64,000 nt of DNA, taken from positions 107,440 through 171,439 of the forward strand of contig JACTAT010000329.1 of the NCBI GenBank assembly GCA_014526335.1, given 5' to 3'. The notes beneath the pieces are model-generated. The model searched no databases. It saw nothing but the letters and a program-made list of their open reading frames with translations, and was not told the DNA's origin. Both the position numbers and the translations under genes were made by a program. Source of the DNA: Chrysaora quinquecirrha. Its lineage: Eukaryota > Cnidaria > Scyphozoa > Semaeostomeae > Pelagiidae. Below are positions 22,824 to 34,300 of this stretch, in pieces (within the stretch, counting starts at the first letter, position 1; each line of letters starts with the position of its first letter).

Positions 22824-25800
22824 ATGACTGAAAACGCGATTGGAGGTACGGGGATTGAAGAAGACGACAGTCAAAGTTTAAGTGAGTAAAGAAGATTTAG
22901 GCCTATCTATCTAGGCCTATATCTTCTAATTCATTATATATTTTTATTTTGGTAGCGTACTGTACGTTTAGTTAGACCTCGCCTGTTGCTTACTAATAAC
23001 TTGAAGCTTAATTAAATTGAATATCACAAGAATATGGATCCATTACCTATTATTTTGTTCTACACCATAATATGTGCACTATATTTATTTATCAACAGGC
23101 CGGGTTAACTTTCAACTTGAATAAAGATACACTTTGCCTTTTTATAGGTGAGATGTCATTTGTTTCCAATGCATCTTCTTTGCCCTATTGCCAATCATGT
23201 GAGGAACTTAGAGAAGAGGTTGCCCGTCTTAAGGTAACATATTTTCAGCTTCTTTAAAGATACTCAAGGGATCTTTAAAAAACCAATTTATTGGGTAGAA
23301 TGAAGTTTAGGGGATACCTTTGACTGCGGAACAATTGTATGAATAATTGGTGCTTATTTTGTGTCCAACAAAATTTTTGTACTGTAAAGAAATATTTGAA
23401 TCACACTGACTGGAACCATGTCAGTGTTTGGGTTTAGGGAGCAGCAGCTTCCAATAAATTAAAGAAAAAATACAGGATTTTACTGCATTGAACAAATCAA
23501 TATCTGTTTTCTAAAAATAGAATGTTCAAAATCATCCCCATTTGCTCAAAAATTGTTTTATTTTGTTGCCTTTTTATGACATGGCAAAAAGGTGTCCCCT
23601 AAACTGCATCTGTACCCAATTTTTTTATACTGTAGTGCTTTCAACATTGACTGCAAATACAAAAAGGACACTATTTATCTTGTCATAAACAAAAGATTCT
23701 CAATTTTTTTTTCCGGCAGCAAATCTTACATCCTGAGGACAATTCCATCCCAGAGAAATTGTGGGAAATGTTTCCACAAAAATGCCAATTCCTCAAAAAT
23801 ATAATGAGATTTAGTGGATATGAGACGCCACAAGCCATCATAAAACTAAGAAACAAAGACGAGAGGACTAGAATGTTTGATTTTGTCAAATCTATGAGTG
23901 ACATTGTGGAAGATAAAGATGCAATGTTTGGCATTTTCAAAGTGAACCCACAAAAATTGATGTTGATACCAGGACACGAGGTAGTTTCTTATTTTTACCA
24001 GATTTGCCAAGTACTAACAGGGTCAAACCTGAAACCATCCAAGAATTTTAAACCTACACTTTTGGTGCAATTGAGTGTTACAAAGTAAAAGATTTTACAA
24101 CAAGTGCAGACCAGCATGCATCCCCATTGCTGAAAGGTTTTTTGTATTATTGAGATTGCAGCAATGCAGTCAGTGGTGTAGCTGAGACGCTTGGGACCCT
24201 CAAGAAGTTAGCAAAATTGGGCCTATTTTTAGGGATGGTTAAGCAAAGTGAGCTATATGGGGAAAGGAAATTTTTTGATAACATGCCCTTAAGAATATGG
24301 AAAATTGTGCTTTAAGCATTGTGCAATGCAAAACTTGTTATTAACTTTTAATGGGATGGCCTTAGGAACCTTTTTCGCATTGTATGGCCAAAAAGCACAT
24401 GAAACAAAAAAATTTGTCAGGGACTCCTGTTAGGTAGGGGACCTTAATTCTTGAACTAAAAGAGCCTGAACTGCTTTATGCCACTGAATGCAGTATAATT
24501 ACTGATTTTCTTTCTTACAGCCTTTGTTGATGCGATTTATTGATGAGGTGCAAAGGATTACAGAGATGAATAAAATTGACAGAAAAACTGAGAAACAAAC
24601 ATCTTGCTCAGCTGTGCGAAAACCTAAGAAGACTCTAGCATCTACTAGACACAGTTCTTCATCAAAGATCAAGGATATCAACGAAAGAATGGTGAAATGG
24701 CTAAGATCCCAGCCTTATGCAATCAAAAAAGCAAAAGAAATTGGTATGCTATTGGAGAGTTCATTCACCATAACTGAGGTAGGTGTTGTGAAATATGTAC
24801 ATGACACAATAAACAGTGAAAAATGGCAAAATATTGAAGCAAATATTAAAATAGTAACACATCAGTTTCTTGGGAATAGGAGGGGTAGTTAGCTTCGGTA
24901 TTCAGTGCTGTTTTCCTTGCTTTTAACAGTAGTAAACTGTGTTGTGTCTTCAACTGTGCAGTGTTTTAGCAATTAACATGTTGCTCTACTTTCAGGGTGC
25001 TGATAATGGATTTATGTTTTACTGTGCTGTTTGTAAAAGCAACATCTTGTTAAATGAAAAGGAAAATGGCTTTGTTTCCTGTTCAAATGCACATAGACAT
25101 ATGAGTAAAGTTTGCTGGTTGAACCGAAAACCAAAAGAAAATGCAAAAAAGAAACAAACACCATGTCTGCCAAAAAGTACAGTGACTTCTTTCTTCAACA
25201 AGACATCAAAGCCTGAAAGTCCACCATTTATCACAACATGTATGTTTGCATACAACAACACTGTATATTTGATTTTGTTTTGTTCATTACTAACCTTTCA
25301 TTGAATTGTTAAACAGCAGAATAACCACTATACTAATCATTTTATTAATTGTTATTGTAGCAATAGAAATTGATTTAAGTTCAGAAGATGAAGGTTATGA
25401 GGCCAGGAAGACTGCGAAATACCGAAAATGATTGATACTGATGAGTCAAGTCCTGATGATAATGAGTCAAGTCAACAACATACAACTGCACAGGTAAGTG
25501 ATAAAATTTGCACCAGCTAGGCCTACAAACATCTTCTTGTGGACAAAATGCTTCACATTAACTGCACGTCTGTTCTTCTCTCAATGAGGTAAAATTATCA
25601 TTATGCTAAAATTACTTATAATTTTACATCTCCAGGAGACTACAGGTGACATTCCAAAAAACTTGCATCTGCCCGCTGGAACAGAAGAAGCTTCCGGAGG
25701 AAGCGGGCATTAGAGAATGAAGCCAGTGCAGCAGGTCAGACAAAAATTGTTGATTTTTTGGATCCGATAAAACTATCTGAGGTGATTGACTCTGTTGATG

Positions 25801-28343
25801 ACATACGATATAGTATGAATTTGTCATGTGGTGTGGAGCAAGAAGCAACCGTAAAACCAATTTTGCTAAAATTAATGGAAAACGCAAAGAGAAATGCATT
25901 GAAGAGTTCTAACAGCTCATTTCGTCATGACAAGGTAGTGAAAAAATTTGCTTCCACGCTTTATTGTCTGACAGGAAAAGCTGCATACGAAATGCTGCAA
26001 GTAAATCTTGGTTGTGCATTGCCATCAGTTTCAACTCTGCAAAGGACAATTGCAACAGAAAAGAGCATTCAAGAGGGGCAATTTCGGTTTGACGAGTTGG
26101 TGAAACATCTAAAAATTTGGAATGCTCCAATGGCTGTACACATACATGTAGATGACAGCAGGCTGTTGAAAAAAGTTGAATATGATCCAACAACGGGACG
26201 TTTTGTGGGGTTCTTGCTGCCACTCAAAGATGGACTTCAATCTCAGGATTCCTTTGTTCTGAACACATTTGAAGATATCGAGAACGCATACAGATCAACT
26301 ACGATTGTTTCGTATGCCCACTGCATCGTGGCACAGCCTCTATCTGCTGGTGCTCCATCCTTTGTACTTTTTGTTCTTGGGACAGATTCTAAGTATACTC
26401 ACACAGTAATTGAACAAAGATGGTATTTCATTGAACATGAATTACAAAAGAGAAATATAATTGTAATTTCAAATGGAGCAGATGGAGCAGGCCAATTTTT
26501 GAAAGCAATGGTCAACAGGAGCAAACTCTTCAAGACCTCAAACTGCTCAAACGTCCCACCAGATTGGTCTTTCTTTGTCATGCCAAAATTGATGAAAGGT
26601 GGTCTGAATGCCCAAGATACTGTTCACTTAATGGCGAAGCTGAGAACAAAGCTTATCACACCATCAAACATAATAAGCATTGGTGCAGATGTTGCTTGTC
26701 TTGGGCATTTGATTGAGGTCTTGAAGCAATTTCCGAAAGCAAGGCATGGACTCACGCAACAAGCAATAGACAACAAAGACAAACAAAATTATACAAGTGT
26801 TGCTTTGTTGGTAAAGCCGTGTGTTGAAAATTGCTTGAAAGAAATTAACAACAGAATGCAAACTAATGGCACCATTACTTATCTGAGACTTATGCGGGAT
26901 ATAAGAGATGCTTTCTTCGACAAATCCATTTCACCTCTACGTCGACTTTATTTGATTTGGAAATCAGTTTATTTTCTTCGAATTTGGAGAATATGGCTTG
27001 CAAATCAGAACCTCGCTGAATCTGATCATTTTGTTACAAACAACGCTTACATGTGTGTCGAGTTAAATGCACATATGATGGTCAACATAATTTGGAATGT
27101 CGCGAATGGTATTTTCCCACTTGAAAGCCTCAGAATATGGAAATCTGGGTCGCAGTCATGCGAACAGCTGTTTCGTATCCTGCGCTCCATGACGCCTACA
27201 TTCTCAACAATCGTTAATTTTTCACTCAAAGGAATGTTGGAGAAAATTCGAAAGTTGCAGTTTATATCATTTGCCGAGGCTGATGAAGCTATAATTTTTC
27301 CTCGGGTGAAAAGAAGATTGCTTCAAATTCAGGAGGAAACTGCTGAAACGTTAAGTGTACCAACGGCAAATGAAATGACCAACACAATCCTCAAAGCAAA
27401 AGAGGATGCCATATCCATCTGTGAGAATTGTAAAATGTCCTTGAAGTCGTACAACGATAAGGAACTCGTTAAGAATGTTGAGAGAGTTATTGAAGATGCT
27501 ATCAGAAACGACCAGGACTGTGAAGAGGATGATGGTATTCAACAGGAACAAATGCAAGATCACTTCCAAAATACCCAAAATCTTGAAGAAGAATTAGCCA
27601 TAAGAGAGGATCTATCATTAATTCGCCTTAGAAAAGAAAAGTCGTCCACATTCCCTGTATACGGGACAGTCAGCAAAGATGATCCTCCGGACAAGACAGA
27701 CACAGCTAAGACCGCTAAGACGTATGCATTGGCAAAAACATCAAAAGTTGGCAATAGTAGAGATCAGATTTGCCCTTTTGTTTTATACTATGGTGCCTAT
27801 ATCAGAAAGATAACTGCTTTGTATCTTCTACAAGAAAATGGTCAGGTTTCTAGCGATAGGCTGTTGAGGGTGCGTGCAAAACAGCCTTCACACCTTTTTA
27901 CAGGAATGGGCATCAATGAATGTGGTCCCCAAAAAAGTGTTAGAGCCGGGGATCTTTGTGTGTTTAAAAGAGTGGACAGCGAAGATAAATGTTTGTTGGG
28001 AAGAATTGTCCAGTTTTCATATCTGCAGGGTAGGAAAAAAGAAAGACAATATACCTCAAATTATGTAGATATGACGAAAAATTCATTTAACTCTATTGGT
28101 GTATTTGCAAACTGGTACCAAGGAACAAAAAATCACGAAGAACCATACCCTAGCAGTGCTGATTGCGTTACATTCAAGCCATTGGACCTAGTTTTTACGC
28201 CAGGATACCTTTCCCTTCAATACTATGTTTCTACCATCGATAGCAAGACATTAATGCAAAGTGAACATTCATTTTCTATCCCAATCGCGGTTTTTAATAA
28301 GGTACTTCCAGGCTGGCACCATAAGTTGACGTTTGATTTGTAA
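22824..28343 (+). CDS. P-element-like transposase (multi-exon)
   Basis: Seven exons: 22824-22881, a short exon at about 23149-23232 with a CxxC and heptad segment (CQSCEELREEVARLK), about 23720-23980, about 24522-24779, about 24997-25240, about 25361-25491 and 25636-28343. The fifth exon has a possible zinc site (CAVC ... C-x3-H-x-H-x4-C). The last exon is open for 861 codons. It contains an N-terminal block ending LPSVSTLQRTI, like P/THAP9 transposases, then HIHVDDSR (residues 128-135), ISNGADG (237-243), QDTVHLMAKLRTKL (286-299, like the P-element D-x2-H-L-K-x-RN motif) and SQSCEQLFRILRS (465-477). Candidate RNase-H acids are D132/D133, D242 and E469. No THAP domain or hAT dimerisation domain is seen. 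Single-base A-run losses near 25418 and 25659 break the frame in exons 6 and 7. Assignment to the P superfamily is probable, not proven. Confidence 0.75.
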
Positions 28344-28434
28344 AATTTGTTTGATCAAAAAGTTAATTCAAAAGACTTTCTTTTTCTGTGAAATGATCTT
28401 TCGAAAAGAAAAAAGTCGATAAATATTGAAAAAA

Positions 28435-28620
28435 TTGTAATAAATCCTAATAAATCCCGATAAATCTTTGAAAATTTCCATAAATCCTTATAAATCTTCA
28501 TAAATCCTTATAAATCTTCATAAATCCCATAAATTTTCATAAATCCCATAAATCTTCATAAATCCCATAAATCTTTGTAAATCCCATAAAAAATTATAAA
28601 GATTTATAAATCCTTAAATC
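28435..28620. repeat. Right subterminal ataaatcc/ataaatct array
   Basis: About 15 copies of cataaatccy/ataaatctt in the same orientation as the left array, not inverted. Confidence 0.75.
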
Positions 28621-28913
28621 TCGTACACTTTTTTGGGAGTGATTTACCCCTCGAGAAAGACAAGACGATTCTGCAGATGAAAACGAGGAACCCGCAGATG
28701 AAGCCGAGAAACCCGCAGATGAAAACGCAGAGACTGCAGATGAGCTCGAGGAAACCGCAGATGAGAAAAAAAAATCTGCAGATCCTGTTGATAGCGAGGG
28801 TAGCGAGCTTGAGGACGTTGTAGATAACCCAGCGGAGAAGTCGGTTGACAGCAGCGTAAACAACGCAGGTAGGAGATAATATTTTACCGTGAAAGTCACC
28901 CTTTCGAATTACA

Positions 28914-29510
28914 TGCATTTTTTTATAAGGAAGTGCTTTATAAGGAAGGTAGTACTCGGGCTGGCAAAAGCTTAAGGAATTTCTAGTACTGGACCGGAGA
29001 CTACTAAGGAATCTGACTTTTTCTTTAACTTGGCATTTCGATTGAAAAAATGAAGTTTTGAATTAACAGAGCAAGCAATAGTTATCGCCAATGGTTTTCA
29101 ATCAGTATTCATTTCTACTCGTCTTCTGAAACCTTTATGACCTATATTTCCTTGACCATTGGTTGTTTTTAAGAATCACAAAATAAGATGTTAAGGAATT
29201 GCTAAGGAATATTGAGTACTCAATTTTCGCCATCAGTTAAGGAATTTTCAGTCTGACCCTGAGCCGAACTTCCTTATATATGCGTGTAATTGCACCTCTC
29301 AAAAGCCTGTCATTCTAAAAATAATACTGCTCGTTCTTAGTAATGGAAAAAAGTTACTTAATGTCCCTTTACATATTTCCTTGTCCCCAGGTTTATTTTG
29401 CAGAAACACGTATTAATGTTAAGGAATTGCTGAGGAATTGCGAGTACTCAAATTTGTCTCTAATTTTCAGAGCCTGAGCCGAACTTTCTTATAAAAAGAT
29501 GCGTGTAAAC
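28914..29510. mobile_element. MITE debris of the ttttttataagga family, gene A intron 3
   Basis: Begins cattttttataaggaag and has right-end-like motifs cttccttatatatgcgtgta (29270) and cttataaaaagatgcgtgta (29487). The interior repeats aaggaattgctaaggaatt. Confidence 0.55.
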
Positions 29511-29865
29511 AGTGCATCCAAAGCTAAAAATTTGAGTTTTAAAACTTCTTTATTTCCACAGAAGAGTTGAAGAAATCGGATGCAGGATTTGGTTCACGAC
29601 GCCGTGCATTCAGTCGTCGCCGTTACTTCAGCCGCCGCCGTTCTTTCAGTCGTCGCCGTTCACTCAGTCGTCGCCGTTTAATTATCCGACGCCGTTCTTT
29701 CAGTCCTCGATGTTCTTTCAGTCATTTCATTCATTTCATTTCATTAATTTTCTTTTATTTAAACATGAATACATTCAGTGATTAAACAACTGATTTTCAA
29801 TGTGCCCTGTAAAAACATAACTAGCCAACTGATCTAATTTACAGTATACACCTTTCAACTAAGGG

Positions 29866-30206
29866 CCTCGTTTTCAAAAAAATTGAAAATTGTGTGACAG
29901 AAACATTTCGAAGTCAGATTCGAATTCAGGATCTTCGTTTTACTGTTTGGGCGAATTTTTATGCGATTAAAATTTTGGAAGCTACAAGGGTTTTGACCGT
30001 GAAAAATGACTGAGGGTGTAACATTTCACCCCGAATGATTTCACAGTCAAATGCTTTATAGATTTTGCCGCAATAAAATCAACGTCGTAAAGGACTAGAA
30101 GCGTAAAAATTTGCCTGAACACTAAATTGGAGGTGCTCAATCTGACTCTGGGGTCAAAATTTTTGAACAAACAAATTTTCGTAAATTTTGAAAACGAGGC
30201 TCTTAA
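29866..30206. mobile_element. MITE with gggcctcgttttcaaaa TIRs
   Basis: gggcctcgttttcaaaaaaa at the left is complementary to ttttgaaaacgaggctct at the right. The core (ttgaccgtgaaaaatgac) resembles the element at 160-720. Confidence 0.7.
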
Positions 30207-31225
30207 TTGAAATGTTGTATTACAAATAACAAATCCTCTTAAGTTCTAAATATCCTATAAAAGAAAGGAAAATAAACAAAAAGAAAATGACTCGAAAATC
30301 AAACGTATGCGTTAGCCGTTGAAGAGTTCATCAATCTTTATTTGGACTTTTAAAGACGCTTAAGTCTCGTTTTAAATGTAGCTAGCGAAGAAGCAGTTTT
30401 GATTTTATACTCTGCTGGTTTCAAACAGTAGCTCCTTGATACGAAAAGCTCCGTTGCCCATTTGAGAACTTACACAATGGAATCCTAAGGTCGGCACTGG
30501 TGTTATTGCAAGAATTGGACAATTTACGAAACATTGACTGCAAATAGGGAGGTGCAAGCCCATCCAAGGCTTTTCTCAGGCATAAAGGGCGCAGCCCCCA
30601 ATATTTTTCCCGTGGGCTCCGCCCCCAGACCCCAATTTATTTGTGTCCATCCAAGTATTTTCAGTCTAGGAACGCCACTGAGACCTAGATTAATAATTTA
30701 ACTTGACGCCCGCGATGCGGGCGAGCTTTTGTGCACAAAGAATGGATTTCTTCGAGGGTTTGAATGAAGTGTGGGGAGAGACGGCAGCTTGCCGGTACGC
30801 CGGTACAGAGCATCCACACATCGACCAGTACCAGTACTTGCAAAAAAGCCCGTGCACCGTGATCACAGCTATCAGTCACCGGAGCAGTCGTTTTCAATAA
30901 GAATATACCTTATTTTGTCCAATTCCGAATCAAGCCGAGTTTTGGAGCAAATCATAAGTGCCCTTTGAACTAGAATGTTGATAAGGTTAATTTTCCTAAT
31001 TGCTCTGTCAATAATCCGGATAGGGGGGAATTAATGAGCAATCGGAAATGAGTTGGTCCTTTAATTAATCGAGTAATTAATTAGGGATCGAATAGGTTAA
31101 CGACACAAGTATCGGACAAACTTCTTCCTCCCTTTGGCTTGGGTAATGTCCGTTAACAATGGTTCCAGGAAAAGCAATTAAACTTCCTGTTCCTATCCGT
31201 GTGAAATCTCCCAACAATGCGAGAT
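30207..31225. other. Intergenic between genes A and B; nothing recognised
   Basis: Searched for the missing catalytic exon of gene A (GCS...CNxHDxCY) on the plus strand and not found. Small ORFs near 30700-30970 have no recognisable similarity. Confidence 0.5.
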
Positions 31226-31394
31226 GAGACCCAGGCCTGCTGAGCTGCGCGCTAGTTACGTCAATCAAAGCGCCATAAAATGTGCCACACGGGATCCAGA
31301 CCAGCAGTAGCAGAAGGTGTGGGTAGGCTGAAAGTGGAGAGAGGACAGTCGGCCTGGTGAAAGTTTTGAAAAAGTTGCTTGACCTGACTTCAAA
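31226..31394 (+). promoter_or_regulatory. Gene B promoter and 5' leader
   Basis: Duplicate of the gene A promoter: acgtcaatcaaagcg followed by a TATA-like cataaaatg at 31273, then gtggagagaggac and the leader ctgacttcaaa directly before the ATG at 31395. It contains ACGTCA, a CRE-type half-site, where gene A has GCGTCA. Confidence 0.6.
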
Positions 31395-34300
31395 ATGAAT
31401 GTCAGCCTGTTTGCTGTCTTCGGTAAGAGTTTGGTCTACTTCGATATTTATTTACAATTAATTATTTGAACATATGTAGCATTTTTTCATTAGCTACCGT
31501 ACTCTTTTTACGCCATGCTTCGATTTACGACACGCTTGTGATTTGTCAGCATTTTCAGCAAGAGCAAACTTGCCTATGTTTTCTTTCGCATCTGCAGCAA
31601 GGTTCTAAGTTCAACATTTATCTACCAATAATAATTTGAACTTTATTTCATTACTCTTTTCGTTTCGCGTTTTAATTTGTTAGCATTTTTAATTTTAATT
31701 AGAGCAAATTTGCCAATGTTTTTTGAAGGTTCTCATAGAGCACAACAGACTTTAACCTTTTTCAATCAAATTAACGGATCACGTTAGTTATTTGGAAACA
31801 ATCTTTATCAGAAACACCAGTCTGAAATTTGTGTCTGATTTTTGGCTATCCCATCTGAAAGAAGCTAGACAAATGAAGTCTGGAAGCCGGGAAGCCCACT
31901 TTGAAGCCTTTGGACTGTTGGAGAGGGCAAGGTGGTGAAAAATTAAATCAAAAATAAGAAACATGCCAGCTGCATGTTACATGGAGGCAGGAGGAAGGTG
32001 TTTATTGACCAGGAAGAAGCCATTTATTGAACGATTTCTAGCAAAGAGACCATATTTTATTTTAATATCTTTGAGATTTTCAACTTTTCGCTCTCATCTT
32101 GTTACAAGTTCATGGGATGATATCATGAGAGCCACGCCTCAGATTTTGCTTTAGTTCCTCTTTGCGCAAATTCTTAAATTTGGAGTCAGAAAAGGCAAAT
32201 AACAGGAAGGATTAAAATGTTTACTGAAGATAAACAAAATTTCAATCCCTGATTTTCTATTTAAACACAAAATCCTGTTTTGGAATTTGCATTCGTCATC
32301 ATTATCGTCATCATTATCATCATCTTCGTCCTCCTCATCATCAATCCCTGTTTTAGAACTTTTATTTCAAGAGATTGATGCTGTCCAGTGTACAGGGCTT
32401 TTTATTTCCATTTTAGAAGCGTGTTATTAAGTTTTCTCAATTTTTTTTGGTTTTGAGTAAAAACTATGAATTTTTCTCTCAGAAACATGACTAATCGAAA
32501 CTTTCGAAACTGCAGAGCGCAAATAACACCTCTGAAACGCCCACAATGTTTGTAGCGCTACGACTGATCTGCTCTGAAACGCCCACTTTCACAGCGCGGG
32601 AATTTTCGCACCTCTGCAGGAACCAGCCGCTATTCTTGGACTTTTATTGTTGGGTGATTTTTGGATGATGCAAACTGCAGCACGTTTTTGAATTATAAAC
32701 AGATTTGGCTATGATTAGGATTCATCTTACACAGGGTAGATTCATCTACAAGCTTCTTGAACGTTTGACCCCTAAAAATTGAATTTGTTGCTTGTCGATA
32801 TCGACGTCATGTTAATGATAGTTAAAATCATCATCATTATCATTACGCGCTTTTTTTTTATAAGGAGCCTACCTCAAGGCCTAGTTCTTAAAGTTCCTTA
32901 TTTTTGGGCTAGTTCTTAAAGTTCCTTAGTTCCTTAGTTCTTAAAGTTCCTTAGTTCCTTATTAAACTCAAAGAAACATTGAGACTACTCAAAGAAACTT
33001 AACGTACAATTTATGTGATTTTCGACTGCAAATGAATGGAACCGGCTTTCTAATTCTTGATTATTTGCAGTGATAAAAGTATTCAACATTCAAAAGTTCC
33101 TTAAGGATTTTCTCTTTAGTAGTATAAGTTCTTTAAATTTTCGGACCTTCTACATGTAGGTTCCTTATAAAGTGGTTCTTTATAAAAAAAGCGTGTATCG
33201 TCATTGTCGTCATCTTGATTTTCTTCATCATCATCATTCAATGTAAACAGGATATTTTTACACTTTCAATGCTGTACCTCTACCTACGCCAATAAATCTT
33301 GTTGTTTTCTAGTTTTGGCCTTGATTTCCTTTGGGAATGCAGCCAATCTTGAAAAGGATGTGGACACCAATTGTGTAGAGGTACGATTTTTCTACTTATA
33401 TACTTATTACATCAGTCGTAATAATCTTTATTGAATCGAATTGATTCTCGCTCAAACTACCCAAGAGAACAACAACAACAATTCGAGTTAGGGACTTTTG
33501 ACCTGTAGTCTGTTTCAGAAACATTAAGAGTGACACCCGGTTTTAAGTTAAGATTTTTTTATCAAGCCAAAATTGAACAAGGACAGGGGGTCAACTACAG
33601 TTTATTTTCTCAACAGCGAATGATGGCTGATCCAGGAAGTGACGTTGACAAGGTAATGAACGATTGTGCCCAGTCCTCTCTCGATGCAGATTCAAAACAG
33701 TCAGCTAACGCAGTAGAGAATACGGATGTAAATATAAAGAAAGATGCAGAAAAACCTGCAGCAAAATCTTCAGAAGAACCCGAGGAAAAATCTGGGAAAG
33801 AACCCGCAGAAGAACAAAAGAAAACTGCAGATGAACTTGATGAAGCCGCGGATGAACTCGAGGAACCCGCAGACGAGCTCGAGGAACCCGCAGACGAGCT
33901 CGAGGAACCTGCAGATGAAAATGACGAAACCGCAGAGGGACAAGACGATTCCGTAGATGAAAACGACGAACCCGCAGATGAAAACGAAGAACCCGCAGGT
34001 GAAAACGAGGAACCCGCAGATGAGAATGACGAACTCGATGATGAAGACGAAGAACCCGCAGATGAAGTCGAGAATCCCACAGATGACAGCACAGAGTCTG
34101 CAGATGAAAACGAAGAGCCCGCAGATAAAGACGCAGAACCCGCAGATAAAGTCGAGAAACCTGCAGATGAAAACGCAGAGTCTGCAAAAGAACTCGAGGA
34201 ACCTGCAGAGGAGGAATCTGCAAATCCTGTTGATAGCGAGCTTGAGAAAGTTGTGGAAGACCAAGGGAAGAAGTCAGAAGAGGGCAGCGTAGATAGCGCC

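Larger units (their letters stand above)
22293..28653 (+). mobile_element. Autonomous-type DNA transposon, P-like, 8-bp TSD
   Basis: TIRs are cgaggggtaaatcactcc (22293-22310) and its exact complement (28636-28653). The target duplication agaaagac is perfect (22285-22292 and 28654-28661). Removing the element plus one duplication leaves the acidic coding frame of gene A continuous and matching gene B, so the junctions are certain. Just inside each end lie aaatctcgtacac motifs in the same orientation and arrays of ataaatcc/ataaatct. The interior encodes a multi-exon transposase on the plus strand. Length is 6361 bp. Confidence 0.93.
20607..29785 (+). pseudogene. PLA2-like gene A, acidic/Arg-repeat precursor, disrupted
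   Basis: Close paralogue of gene B. Exon 1 (20607-20634) and exon 2 (21364-21430) give the signal peptide (MNVSLVSLF then LALISHGNAANR). Exon 3 is the acidic segment, 22012-22292 plus 28662-about 28869, split by a 6.36-kb transposon. Exon 4 (29562-29785) starts like gene B (DAGFGSRRR) and encodes about seven Arg-Arg-Arg hexapeptides before losing the pattern and ending at a stop. Three breaks are visible. Exon 2 is one base shorter than gene B in an A-run, shifting the frame into TAG. The transposon interrupts exon 3. No DGCS/HD catalytic exon follows before gene B. The first break could be a sequencing error; the other two are not easily explained that way. Confidence 0.82.

Noticed and set aside
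33610..34264. Minus-strand Ser-rich and Leu/Arg-rich ORFs
   Set aside because: Antisense shadows of the acidic exon of gene B.
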